Source: Flammula alnicola
Lineage: Eukaryota > Basidiomycota > Agaricomycetes > Agaricales > Strophariaceae
NCBI GenBank assembly: GCA_015499995.1
Contig: JADNRV010000005.1
Location: 916,586 to 980,585, forward strand
Reading direction: 5' to 3'
DNA: 64,000 nt
Positions within the stretch are counted from its first letter, which is position 1; each line of letters starts with the position of its first letter. Below, piece after piece: positions 53,299 through 64,000 of this stretch. The notes under the pieces are model-generated. The model made no database searches, was not told the origin of the DNA, and was given only the letters and a program-made list of their open reading frames with translations. A program made the position numbers and the translations under genes.

Positions 53299-54469
53299 TG
53301 GGGATCGGCATGGCCCGTCCGAGAATCGTGATATTTGTTCCTTGTTTGTCCCTGATGGAACACGGTTCCTGTTTCCGCGCCTGTTTCCTCGTCGCACCCT
53401 GACCTTCCACATCGATGAAAAAATCTGTTTAAATTGTTAGAATATATAGAACAACCCTTAAAACAATCTCGCTGTCGAAAAATTAAATTTTTTGAAGATT
53501 TGCTCATGTAATGCCAAAGTTCGTGACAATGGCACTTCTTTGAGGTCATTAAACAAAACAGAAAACGGAATTTTCGACAAAGAAAAGATTTGAATACATC
53601 TTCAGTACCATTTGACGAAGGAAGATGGAAAGAATGAGGGCGAATGACGTTGAATGGCCGAAGATGTCACTGAGCAGTCAATCAGCGACTGATCCGTGTA
53701 TTTCACGGGTGCCATGCAAGACTCGTTCCGTCACATTCCTGTGATTTCTGTCTCTTTTCTTAGCAGCTGCGGTCGCATATATCTAGCGTAATGCCTAGTG
53801 CTCGGTCTGATGCACAGAAATCTCATGTGCCTGGCCAACCTGTGGAGAGCGCGTCAAAACTCACCATCACCATCACTGCCGTCTCCTGTGCCTAGAACAC
53901 GGTGCCAGACTGCATCCAAAAAAGCTGTGTCTGAGATTCGCCAAAAGAACGCAGCTATTGAGGATTTGGAGTCGAATTTGCGAGATTACAGAGCTCAAAT
54001 GGCAGCTCATGTCATCGATTTAGAGCAAAAAGACTTCATTATCCTTGATTTGCAGTTCAGATTGGCGCAGAATGTATGACTCAAATTGAAAGGTAGATTC
54101 TTTTTCAATCACTCTATAAATTCGGATATACAATAATAGGCATATATAGAACCCTCACGCAAAATTTTGCTCTCAGAGATAGTCTCCTTAATTTTTGACG
54201 TACCTCAGGAGATGAAGGAAATTCTGACATTGTGTTGATATCATAAATAGCGTTCTTTCATGGTTACTCAACACAAAACTTGGGTTTCTTTGGCACAGTA
54301 GCTACTTGTACATTTATGGGTACACGAATATTCATTTTAGATTGCTCCAAGTGCGACGGGAGAGGGGGAATTCGCCTGGAACGAGGAGGAACCGACGGAA
54401 ACAAGAGTTTGGGTGACGAGCAAACAAGACCAAACATCACACTTTCCTCACAGGCCGTGCCGATCCCCA
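53299..54469 (-). mobile_element. 1,171-bp TIR element, copy 2 (opposite orientation)
   Basis: Mirror image of copy 1 about position 53,260: x and 106,520 minus x pair from 52,051/54,469 to 53,221/53,299, and identity stops sharply at both edges. The right flank is AATCTCG. The pair makes a 2.4 kb near-perfect inverted repeat. Confidence 0.88.
53791..54079 (+). CDS. Small coiled-coil protein encoded by the TIR element (also at 52441-52729, minus)
   Basis: The ATG at 53791 gives MPSARSDAQKSHVPGQPVES, then shifts frame near 53,875 to a Ser/Pro segment (SPSPSLPSPVPRTRCQTASK) and a coiled coil, VSEIRQKNAAIEDLESNLRD followed by YRAQMAAHVIDLEQKDFIIL and DLQFRLAQNV, ending at 54079. The coiled coil has a clear heptad pattern. 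The same sequence is in copy 1 on the other strand. It is too small for a transposase, so the element is probably moved by another protein. The frame change occurs in both copies, so it predates their spread or reflects an unseen intron. Confidence 0.45.
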
Positions 54470-56197
54470 AATCTCGTACCAAGGTCATCAACTCGATGCA
54501 CTTTCCCTCTATGAAAGGTTGATATTTGGGTCCTGCCGACACGTTAACGTGTACATATAAAATTAATCTTCTCGCACACGAGCTTCATTTGGATCCACTC
54601 TCTTTCGCAGCCGCCTCAACTCTATCTCTGCCTTCATTCATGTGGACTTGAACAACAGTACCGGGGCACTGCAAATAGGGTACCTATTCGCCGTTTTCCT
54701 CTTCCGTATCCTACATATGTGCTTTTCGTCACCCACCCCCGATTCTTAATTCACATTCTCCTCGTTTCGTTATTTATCCCAGGTCCGGCGTCCACAAACT
54801 TGTAATTACTCAGCGCAATATCTTCATCTGTCTCTCTTACTCGACTTACCCTGGAGACGCATTCAGTTTTCATGACGTGGAATTTTCCAGCTCAAGACTT
54901 GGATCTGATTGAATCTTGTTATGGTTCTATGTATACCTCCATTCACTCGCGTTTCGCACCTTCATCTACGCTATTCGACATCTCGTTCCACCTACTGTAT
55001 TCATACATTTTCATAATATTTGTTGGTGTACTTCTCGAAGAGTTTGGTATCAGATAGCAGTACCTTACAGTGCCTGCCTAGCTCATTATGTGTCGACCTT
55101 TTTTGTAAAATCACAAACCGTTCAATCTTGGTCGGTTCTCATTCATCATGGTGAAAAGCTACCTGTTAGCGAGGCATTCTGCGTCTGTATGTGCGACACG
55201 CTCTGCCAGTTCATCGCATGCTTTTTGGCCATCCATTTGCGTCCTTAAAATCCTTCTCAGAGCTGTGTAAGATCCTCGAGGCATGTTAACTGTCAGTGTA
55301 TTGATGATACTAGGCACCCAGATGAAAAAGCGAGGGAGAGGAGACGTCTCGGTCCCTGACGTCAACATTTCTGTTCTTCTTAATCCATCTTGATTGTACA
55401 GTCACTCACTACAGCTCTGCAACCTATACTCGGATTCATACCTGCAGATACCATCAGCTCTCGATGCACTTTACGCTGTCCGTGGCCGTGGACCACCATG
55501 GTATCACCGGCAAAAACTCTAGCTTACTTTCCCTTTTGCACTGGCCATTTCCTCTCTTCCTTTCGATCCTCCTCGATCAGCATTCTTTGCATGACTTCCT
55601 ATGAGTATTTCGAAATTCGACCCGATTTAACACCGTCCTTTATATCCTTCTCGCGAGAGGGGAAAGCACTTTCACTTTTCTGATACAGGTAATGCCATCA
55701 AGACAAATTGCAAAGCTCGAGGACGAGATCCCCCAGGCCATATTACATTGCACCTGAAAACTTGACGGCTTCATCAGCAAAAAGGCCAGCAAATTAGAAT
55801 AGTGCATGAGCGATCGCAGAGTTTGTGATGTGGGAAATAGTCATGGCCGGCTTGTAGCGGTTTGTAGCACCACCACGATAAGCGTGGTCCAACATTTTGC
55901 TTCCGTCTACATCACAACTACCGCGATCGCTTTCCTCGACCACGGCTCTATCTTGAGCCAATTATGAGTCGATCATGGGTGTACTACAGGCCGACCACGG
56001 ATAGACTATGGGTAGGGTGGTGGGGCGGGCAATTTTTTCTTTCCTCGTGCTTTGTTCCCTCTTACAGGTGAGTATTCGTTTAGATATCTTCACCATACAT
56101 CTTTCTAATCGTAATGCAGTATTTTTCCTCTTGTCTTTGATAGAATTATCATATCTACTGCCTTCTTGAATCCGGACAAGACCGCCGGCGCTCTACG
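54470..56197. other. Unassigned stretch
   Basis: The first seven bases AATCTCG are the target duplication of copy 2. I find no gene with a recognisable family. Frames at 54,872-55,057 and 55,390-55,683 are short and without homology I know. Confidence 0.4.
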
Positions 56198-59100
56198 ATG
56201 CACCGTTGTGTCTGTGGGCGAACATTTCGCGAGGCCAAAAATCTACGACAACACGAAAAAACATGCCAGGTTGTCAAAGACCACGATAGACGGCTGTTTG
56301 CAACCATTTCAAGGCAGTCGCCTTCGACTTCAAGCAAGCGACACCATGAACTTTCAGATCACGACCTAGACGACTCCAGTCGTTTCATGGGCGGTGCGAA
56401 ACGAAGGAGAAAGCAGTCGCAGAAACCAGATGCCGGACTCGGAGTGGGGCCTTCAAACGATAATGCCTTGACTCAGGCTGAGATGGGATCAAGCCATGGC
56501 ATGGTGCGCACAATTATTTAACCATTTAGTAGTTGATACTCACATTCATATTTCATTTAGGATGCTACCTCTTTCTCGGACACCAACGACGTACCAATGG
56601 CAAATGTAGACGAACCAGCCAACCCTGGCGCTTCATCTGCACAGCCTGATGTCGAGATGGAGGCGGACTCACTTCCTTCTCGACGAGTTATAAGGCTAAC
56701 AGAGCGTGCCCGAGCAATGCTAGAGGATAGCCTGCCAGAGGGGCCTGGCTTCCTGCAATCGGATGACGAGGACTCACGCGCGGCAAGCCCAGAGTTAGAA
56801 TTGCGGGCGCCGTCTCCCCTTCGCATTCATATACGCCGTATTCTCAGGACTGCCATCAACAAGTTCCGTTTGGTGCGAACATACCACGGGCGTCCAAGCG
56901 GTGTCCCAGATTCGCACCTTTCTGATTTTCTGGCAGACGACATTCAGCTCCCAGATGGCTCCAAAACCACGCCGGCTCAAGCATCGGCAAGCGAGGGAAA
57001 GACCGTCGAGAGCATCATCCATCCATACCCGAACATGTCAGCATTTCTATTCAACCGATTTCATTGGAAAGGTGGCAAGAAGACGAAAAAAGGCCGCAAA
57101 GAACTCCTTCAAGATGTTCTTTTGCATGAAGATTTCAACATTGACGACCTTAAAGGTGTGGATTTCGACCGCCTAGATCGCGAATTGGCGAAAAATCCCG
57201 GTGGAGTTACAGAGACCAGCGGCTGGAAAGTCTCGGCCGTTCCCATCTATATCCCAACTGGCAAGAAGGAGACCAAAGCTTCCAAGCGCGAGGCTGCATC
57301 ACGACGAAGGCGGAATCCAGCAGCGGCAACGGTTCAGGGCAGTGACTCTGAGGATGACTCGGATTCCGAGGACGAATATTCGGCGGGGCGAAAGTACTAT
57401 GTGCCGAACCTTCATCACCGCAGCCTTGTCAATATCTTGAAGGAGGCTTGCTCTGGACCTCACTCGAAGGAATTTCACTGGCACCCCTTTGAGGAACACT
57501 GGATCCCGCCCTGGAACCCGCAGAAGAAGGAGCGCGTTTTTTGCGAGCTTTACTCATCTAAAGCATTCCTAGAGGCTGACCGCCTGCTTCAAGCCTCGCC
57601 ACCGGAGCCCGGATGCGACCTTCCACGTTCAGTTGTGCCGCTCATGCTTTATTCAGATGCGACTCATGTCGCACAATTTGGGCAGGCAAAATTGTGGCCA
57701 ATATATACCTATATTGGCAATGGATCGAAGTATATTAGAGGTCGACCATCTGCAAATGCCGGATATAACGTCGCTTTCCTGCCTTCGGTATGTTTTGTTT
57801 ACATGTGACCTTATAAGCATCTTGTTGAATTTCGGCCCAGCTTCCTGATTCCATCACCGATTTCATTCTGAATGATCCTTCGGGAAAGGTTTCAGCACCG
57901 TTATTGGCCCACTGTCGACGTGAATTGTTCCACGGCTGCTGGCGAATTATTCTCGACGACGAATTTATTGAGGCTTATGAGCACGGCATTGTCGTTGATT
58001 GCGGTGATGGTGTACGCCGTCGACTTTACCCTCGAATATTTATCTACTCTGCGGATTATCCTGAGAAGTATATCCGTTCTCTGATTTCTTTTGGATAGCA
58101 CGCTAATTCACCATTTGCACTAGAGTACTCGTGGCTACAATCCGAGACAAGGGCCAATGTCCTTGTCCGCGGTGCAAAGTCAAGAAAGACGAGATTGGCA
58201 ATGTTGGAACACCGTCAGATATGGAAATCAGGCAGTCAACGACACGGAAAGATGACGACGACCACCAGACGCGGGTTCGCGATGCCCGAAATTTGATTTA
58301 TCGCAAGGGATATGTCGTGAATAGCACACATGTCGAAGAATTACTCAAGACAGATTCTCTGGTACCGACGGTGGTAAGTTTCTCAGTTTTCAATTTCTTG
58401 ATTCAATATTCCAATGACTGAGGCAATATCTTTAGAACACATTTTCTGAATGGCTATACAAATTCGGTCTCAACTTCTTTGATTTGATTGTTGTCGACCT
58501 AATGCATGAGCTTGAACTCGGCATCTGGAAGGCCTTATTACTACATCTTATTCGAATTCTTTACGCCCATGGACAGAATGCTGTTCATGAATTTAACGCC
58601 CGGTAAGATGATTGTCCTTGTGAAGATGGTTCCTCTTTCTAACCTAACTTTGAACCTACCTAGTTTCCGTCAAGTATCTGCATTCGGTCGATCAACAATT
58701 CGAAAATTCCCTTACAATGTTGCGGATTTGTCAAAGCTTGCGGCACGCGACTACGAAGATATTCTTCAATGCTGTATCCCGTGCTTTGAGGGCCTGTTGC
58801 CCTCGCCTCACAACGAAACTATCCTCGACCTATTGTACATACTCAACTACTGGCATTCACTCGCAAAACTGCGAATGCATACAGACACGACTCTTCAGAT
58901 TTTTCGGCAAACAACGACGTTAATGGGAGACGCATTGCGTTATTTTGCCAATGAGACATGCAAGCACTTCCAGACTTTCGAGACCGACAAGGAATACCAA
59001 GCCCGCAACCGTGCTACAACTCGTCGACTCGCAAAGGCATCTGCTCCTGTTGCTGAAACTGCTCAACCAGCTGCTTCTTCATCTGCCAAAGTCCCTCCAG

Positions 59101-59870
59101 TTCAAGTCGCGCCAGAGAATGCAGCTGTTGTATCCCAAGTCACACCGGAGAAAGCAGCTACTGTACCACAACCTCGCTCCGGTAAACGACAAAAATTCTT
59201 CAATGTGGCGACGCCAAAGATGCACTTTTTCCCTGACTATGCGGAACAAATTGAACTCGCTGGTACAACGGACAATCTCTCAACAAAACTGGTAAGTGAT
59301 CAGATAGACGTTCATTAGTGACACTGATTGAAATGTTTACTTGTTACAAGGGAGAAAGCTGACATACGCGTATCAAAGGCTACAATAACCGAACAAACTT
59401 CAACAATGCAACACCTCAGATCATTGGGATGGATGTCAGGGAGGCTGTTCACGACCGAATGACGCACGAGCTTGAAATGCTGAACTCCGAAAATTCACAA
59501 ACTATGGCGCCTGAAATCAATGTTATTGAGCCTACCGAATTGGACAAGGCCTATCACATGGCCCGCGATGAAAAGAACAAAATTTACCTACCAGATCTAC
59601 TCGAGCAAAATGAAACAGACCTGGCTTATCGTGTATGAGTTTTCTCTCATTCTATTCAATTTTTCTGATAAAATTCTGTAGAAATTCCTCCCTCGCCTCA
59701 AGACCTATTTTCTGTCGATGAAATATGGTAATGCGATACCCGGTGAAGATCCTAAATTCAGTGATAGCGAGCTTTCACAAGTGATTATCAAGGATAACTT
59801 TATTTTTTCACATGCGATGAAGAGACCGCGAGCGGCTAGCTGTGAACGGACTACCATTCTTCTTACCTGA
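56198..59870 (+). pseudogene. Plavaka-type transposase, second family, damaged at the C-terminus
   Basis: From the ATG at 56198 an N-terminal C2HC finger (HRCVCGRTFREAKNLRQHEK, then TC) leads to an acidic linker and the conserved core: PLMLYSDATHVAQFGQAKLW, PIYTYIGNGSKYIRGRPSAN, HCRRELFHGCWRIILDDEFI, YPRIFIYSADYPEKVLVATI, CPCPRCKVKKDEI, FSEWLYKFGLNFFDLIVVDL, MHELELGIWKALLLHLIRIL, VSAFGRSTIRKFPYNVADLS. Introns near 57,790, 58,066, 58,373 and 58,600 splice in frame. Two defects follow. An in-frame TGA replaces the second residue pair of the conserved GELEH motif (near 59,359). The usual C-terminal NYTTYD-type block is missing after VIIKDNFIFSHAMK (near 59,820). It is probably inactive. Confidence 0.8.
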
Positions 59871-61600
59871 GCTATTTTTAGCACTTAGTAAAGCTTATAA
59901 TGTAGTCTAAATGTTACAAGTCCGGACATTACAATGACAAGACTACTAAGGACTAGAGGAAACTATGCAAGATAACGAGGAATGCACGGTTTAATAAAGA
60001 CATTATCATTAGTAACTATTGAGATACTAGTCAATACATCTAATGAAGTGTACGGAAATAGGCGCCTTTCAGTAATATCTTAACCATCCGGCCTATACAG
60101 CGAGGGCGCGGATCTCTAGATTAAAAGAACGGACATCTAGGCACACTACAGGACAGGTCGCGTGACATTGCCGAAGGCACCGAGGACAGTGGAGCAGCGG
60201 GGTAAAGCAGACGCCCATAGACGCGCCTGTAGCAACACCGATCAAAGCTCGGATCAAAGGGATACCAAATTGGGAACACATACCATATCGGGTAATAACT
60301 TGGTACAGGAAGATTTCCGGGGTGCATAACTCGACACAGCGAGATCCCAGATGCACGCCGAGGGTACCAAGATACCGGGTACAGAGGACGAAGGGTTACA
60401 ACCCTAATCACGAGCATTATCTCGGACAGAACGTGCGTGGATTGCCCGAGCGTCTCCGACGAAATGTAAGCGCGTCTATGCTCCGGTCAGTCTATAGCCA
60501 ATGACAGGACAAGATACCAATGAAAACGAAAGGTCACGAGCCTGTATACCACGCGGTCGAGGAGGAGTAAGTCTTAGGCGCTTAAGTTAGCCGAACCGAC
60601 GACGATCTGAGCTCCCGATCCAACCAAAAAGGCATGATTGAGCGGATGAGCACGGAAACTGTACTCCACAAGGCCGCCGCTCGCGCACAAATGCCCATGA
60701 AATCTCTATATTCTCGTCATTGCATCTATGTAATAATATATCGTCTCAGTAGTATATAAGCAGCCCTGTAACACCGTAGAACACAAGCAATTTACCACCC
60801 ACGAGATACAAGCGCTTAAGAATTATATCTTAAGTGTTTCACCTCTAAGTACCAAGTAGCTTCAAAGCGAGAGTCCCATAATATAAAAAGAAACCAAGTA
60901 ACGATATAAACGAACTGTTAAGACGAGAACGCGTGTCTAAGTGATTCGCCAAGACAAGTAAAGAGAGTTATAAGCCAAGGAACCTGTCTAAGTGACTTGT
61001 TCAAAACCTACCCTTTGTCAAAGGACATCTGGGGACCTGGACTGTAGTGTCGGTAGACAAAGCGTCTACGCGCCTCTGGCCATTGTTAAGGGACTGTAGT
61101 GTCGGCGGATAAGACATCTGCGCGCCTCTTTCCACAAGTATAGTTTTTGAGACAAGTAAAGACAAGTTAAAGGGCATAGAGCCATCTTCTCAATTGGAGA
61201 ACAAGACAAAGCGAGATCAGTTAGCAGTTTGTGCATAGAGCACTAGTTTCCGAGTACCAGACCAGAATTTACACAAGTCTATTGGACTTAAAACGACCCA
61301 TTGGCTATAAACGCGCCTAAGGCCTTGCCTGAGCCGTTGTATAGTTAAACACCTTCTTTTATCGCACACCTACTATCAGGTATCGATATTATAAAACTAT
61401 TATCCTCCCCTTGGACGAACTAAGTCAACTAAACATTGATTTGGGTGTTTGAGTGTAGTAAAGTAGTTATTTAAAAGTGAAGCAAGTCGGATTTGATAGT
61501 ATCTCTCTAATAGACATTACAAAGTCTATTGAAAGCGACTACTTGATTATCTAGTAGTTCACACACACCCCGCACTAAGCATCTTTATCTGGAGCCCACC
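59823..61600 (+). mobile_element. Probable 5' LTR and leader of a Ty3/gypsy-type retroelement
   Basis: Plavaka similarity stops near 59,822 and this non-coding stretch leads into gag. A TATA-like TATATAAGC lies at about 60,756-60,764, as expected inside an LTR. A possible tRNA primer-binding site TGGAGCCCACCGCGAGGG starts near 61,592. The exact left edge (a TGT near 59,840 or 59,913) cannot be fixed because the 3' LTR is outside the window. Confidence 0.4.
61038..61137. repeat. Two-copy tandem repeat in the retroelement leader
   Basis: GGACTGTAGTGTCGG is followed by a GCGTCTACGCGCCTCT-like block at about 61,040, and again as GGACTGTAGTGTCGG ... CATCTGCGCGCCTCT at about 61,093, a period of about 53 bp. 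Confidence 0.6.
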
Positions 61601-62085
61601 GCGAGGGGGGTTTCTAAGATATTTGATACAAGGTTGTGGTAAAAGAGGCATCGATTATTCGTACAGAAAGTCGTGCTTCAACCTGTATAGGATTTGAATC
61701 GTTCAAACGGTGAAAACCATACAAAATTGAGGGCTCAAGTAATCCTAATAAGGGGAACAAGAGCGCCAATAAACCAGCGTCAGCAGTTGCTTCCTCATCA
61801 AAAGCACCAGCAGCACGCACCACTTATAATTCTATAAGGGCAGGAACAGAACCCCTACCTTTACCGTTACCAAAGAAAAGAGAACCTTTCTCGAAAGAGA
61901 AAACCCGCTCGGACTATAGCCAGAAAGTCAGATCCTTAAATAATATTCAAAGCGCACCTCGCAGGATATTATCCAGGACGGCTTCTGTACCTACACAAAG
62001 AGCGACCTCCCCACCAGAAGAGGAAGAGGAAGATATTACCCAAGAACTTTTCCAGGCGCCAAACGTACCAACTAGATCTACTAAA

Positions 62086-63438
62086 ATGGGTATGCCAGCA
62101 CCAGGAACAAGAGATGCGCCGAAGTTTGATCCAGACAAGGAGTCCGAATTGCTGAGATTTATATCTCGCATGGAGGATCTCTATTCTACCCATTCGATCA
62201 CGGATGACAAGGAGAAAATAAGGCTACTAGGCAAATATGCCCCAGCGGAAACTGAAGCAGAATGGAGCGCATTTGACGAGTACAAAGCCGGAGCCTGGAA
62301 AGCGTTTAGAGATGAAGTCATAAAAAGCTATCCAGAAGCTGCCGCACTCGAAAGAGGCTCGCTTTTACGGTTCAAAAAGATATGCGCAGAGAAAGCCAGG
62401 CGGCATGGGATTCCTAGGCAAGACCTTCATGCTCTATTAAGTCTGAAACGAGCGTTCGTTGCAGAAGCCGAAAAACTGTTGGTGACCCCAGCGCTTATGT
62501 CGAATAAAGAGCTAGTGACGGAGTTCCTAGGATGCCTGTCGGAAGAATTTCAGCAAAGACTGAAAGACAAGATGGACGATTTGGCAGACGCAAAGGGAGC
62601 GTCTACAAGCGCGACGACAGCAACAACAGCTGCTGGAGAAACCAGGGTAGAAGATCGCTACAAATGGAAGGAAGTGATCGAAACCGCGGTTATCATAGCG
62701 AGACGGTCCTCACAGCCGCCCGAAAGGATGAGCGAGGATTTGGTTCGCGGAGTTTCGGGCGAACGAAGAGAAGACACTATTAAAATGGAGGAGACTGTAG
62801 CCAGACTGGCGGATTCCCTAAAAATCCAACAGCAGCAGCAACAGGAGATGCGACAGTACAGCCAAGTGATGGACCGACGCTTTGAGCAGCTAATCTCAGC
62901 AATAAAAACTCAAGCGATCCAGCCACAGGCAGGAACCTCGCAACCTTACTCTTACCAACAACAATACCCAAGGAATAATGCGTATAGCCCAGGAGCTAGT
63001 AATAGCAGACAGTATCCCGATGGGTGCTACTATTGCAAAGAAATGGGGCACAGGATGCACGAGTGTCCGCACGCGCTTAAACACTTGGATCTGAAATGGA
63101 TAAAGCGCATAGACAGGTGGTTGAAGCTACCTGATGGTTCCCCACTACCTACAGACGGTGAGAAATCGCGCAAGGAAGTAGTGGAACAATTGTATAAAAC
63201 TAGGCCGGGTATTATACCAATGGCGAAAGTAAATATGCAATCCTTCTATCAGGGAAGCGACCAAAACCAGGATATGATGCTACAAGACATGCAGGACCCA
63301 AGGGTTTCGCAACTATTGAATGGGTTAGCGCAGCTATTAGGAAGAGAGACCGTGGATAGAATGATAGCGGAAGAAAGGGAGCCCTCACCCCTGGATGGGA
63401 TTGAGGAGGAAGAAGAGAACTGTCGGGTTTTTGAATAG
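62086..63438 (+). CDS. Retrotransposon Gag polyprotein
   Basis: 450 residues from the ATG at 62086 (MGMPAPGTRDAPKFDPDKES). The first part is the capsid-like Gag region (LLRFISRMEDLYSTHSITDD, YAPAETEAEWSAFDEYKAGA, LERGSLLRFKKICAEKARRH, TEFLGCLSEEFQQRLKDKMD). A Gln-rich linker follows, then the CCHC zinc knuckle CYYCKEMGHRMHEC, which binds the element's RNA. It packages the genome in cytoplasmic particles. The frame is open upstream of the ATG for another 126 codons (to a TGA near 61,703) with protein-like, acidic and basic stretches but no ATG, so the true N-terminus may be longer. It ends at TAG 63436-63438. Confidence 0.88.
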   Translation: MGMPAPGTRDAPKFDPDKESELLRFISRMEDLYSTHSITDDKEKIRLLGKYAPAETEAEWSAFDEYKAGAWKAFRDEVIKSYPEAAALERGSLLRFKKICAEKARRHGIPRQDLHALLSLKRAFVAEAEKLLVTPALMSNKELVTEFLGCLSEEFQQRLKDKMDDLADAKGASTSATTATTAAGETRVEDRYKWKEVIETAVIIARRSSQPPERMSEDLVRGVSGERREDTIKMEETVARLADSLKIQQQQQQEMRQYSQVMDRRFEQLISAIKTQAIQPQAGTSQPYSYQQQYPRNNAYSPGASNSRQYPDGCYYCKEMGHRMHECPHALKHLDLKWIKRIDRWLKLPDGSPLPTDGEKSRKEVVEQLYKTRPGIIPMAKVNMQSFYQGSDQNQDMMLQDMQDPRVSQLLNGLAQLLGRETVDRMIAEEREPSPLDGIEEEEENCRVFE

Positions 63439-63445
63439 TTCAAGG

Positions 63446-64000
63446 ATGGGAAAGCCTGGGACTGCGAAGAAACCGACCTCTTCCGGAAGACCCAGGGCCC
63501 CTGAGGACAGAAACCGCAAGAGTCGAGTAGAAATAGAAGAATCAGAAGATGAGGAGAGCGATGAGCAAGAGGAGGAGGACGTGCGGAGAGGTCCACCCCG
63601 AAGAAGCAAAAGAGATCAGGTAGCGCCCAAGGTATTACCTAAAGCGGTAATTGATCCACCAAGGCCCAAGGAGTTGCCATATGTGGACGTCCCAGCATTA
63701 CGATATGTTACACGACCCACAGGCGCGCCTAAGCCTAGAGATGTAGAAACGAGACCGGGGCCGGCATACAAAAACCGTGCACCCATAGAAGATGAAGTCG
63801 ACTCGGAAAAGATATTGGCTGCTATCCTAGACACGCCAGTAACTGTACCACTCAAGAACCTTTTCGGTTCACCAGATAGTCCGGTCACTAAAGCGTTCGC
63901 TAAAAAGATAACTAAAACCAGACAGCCAGTCTTGATAGAGGAGATTTTAGATGAAGAATATGAGCAGCCACGCAGGAATGCCGCTTCTGCACCAAGGGTG
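63446..64000 (+). CDS. Retrotransposon Pol polyprotein, N-terminal part (runs off right edge)
   Basis: Eight bases after the gag stop, in the +1 frame, an ATG at 63446 opens a frame that continues to the window end without a stop: MGKPGTAKKPTSSGRPRAPE, an acidic run (ESEDEESDEQEEED), then SEKILAAILDTPVTVPLKNL and FGSPDSPVTKAFAKKI. This pattern (an ILDTPVTVPLKNLFG-like segment just before the protease) is usual at the start of fungal Ty3/gypsy Pol. The protease, reverse transcriptase, RNase H and integrase would follow beyond the edge. The +1 position suggests frameshifting or reinitiation links gag and pol. Confidence 0.75.
   Translation, partial: MGKPGTAKKPTSSGRPRAPEDRNRKSRVEIEESEDEESDEQEEEDVRRGPPRRSKRDQVAPKVLPKAVIDPPRPKELPYVDVPALRYVTRPTGAPKPRDVETRPGPAYKNRAPIEDEVDSEKILAAILDTPVTVPLKNLFGSPDSPVTKAFAKKITKTRQPVLIEEILDEEYEQPRRNAASAPRV

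Noticed and set aside
53118..53549. Cys/His-rich 143-residue frames across the element ends (also 52971-53402)
   Set aside because: Each frame runs through the TIR into the spacer, differs only by the spacer, and has no regular zinc-finger spacing.
60093..60417. Overlapping minus-strand frames with Pro/Tyr/Arg composition
   Set aside because: They lie in the probable LTR and have no family or conserved motif.

Overview
This 64 kb window comes from a mushroom-forming basidiomycete (Agaricomycetes). The genes carry many short introns (about 45-70 bp, GT...AG), F-box/leucine-rich genes are over-represented, and the transposons are of types common in these fungi: Plavaka-type, hAT with long GAGGTG-rich ends, and a Ty3/gypsy-type retroelement. 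No tRNA, rRNA or CRISPR was found.

Layout. 0-14 kb: a broken F-box gene at the left edge, a PP1 inhibitor-3 (Ypi1/PPP1R11) gene, TFIIF beta (Tfg2), a broken tandem F-box pair, cytochrome c, another broken F-box gene and a Zn2Cys6 regulator. 15-19.5 kb: an intact cytochrome P450 and an intact F-box gene. 19.5-28.3 kb: a repeat-rich gap, then a Plavaka-type transposase gene with a same-strand accessory gene and an array of hairpin repeats. 29-35.3 kb: an intact, very intron-dense chitin deacetylase, its decayed tandem copy, and two proteins I cannot name. 36-40 kb: a MYND-finger gene and a Pro-rich protein. 40.3-45.3 kb: two hAT elements 32 bp apart, each with a perfect 8-bp target duplication, one of them apparently complete. 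45.4-50.4 kb: a Bem46/ABHD13 hydrolase, an intact F-box gene and a mitochondrial Lon relative cut down to its N domain. 50.6-54.5 kb: an imperfect inverted duplication, then a striking pair of 1,171-bp elements in opposite orientation. 56-64 kb: a damaged Plavaka-type transposase followed by the 5' part of a gypsy-type retroelement that runs off the right edge.

Three points stand out. (1) The 52,051-54,469 structure is two copies of a TIR element with 7-bp target duplications. The duplications match only if the 77-bp spacer is flipped, so an inversion between the copies is recorded in the sequence. (2) Conserved single-copy genes in the first 14 kb each carry one or more single-base frameshifts, while genes further right read cleanly. 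This looks more like local consensus error than biology and should be settled before anything there is called a pseudogene. (3) A Lon paralogue keeps its mitochondrial presequence and substrate-binding N domain but lacks the ATPase and protease domains.

The host genes are a mixture of housekeeping and accessory functions with no sign of one shared pathway. The P450 stands alone, with no biosynthetic cluster around it.
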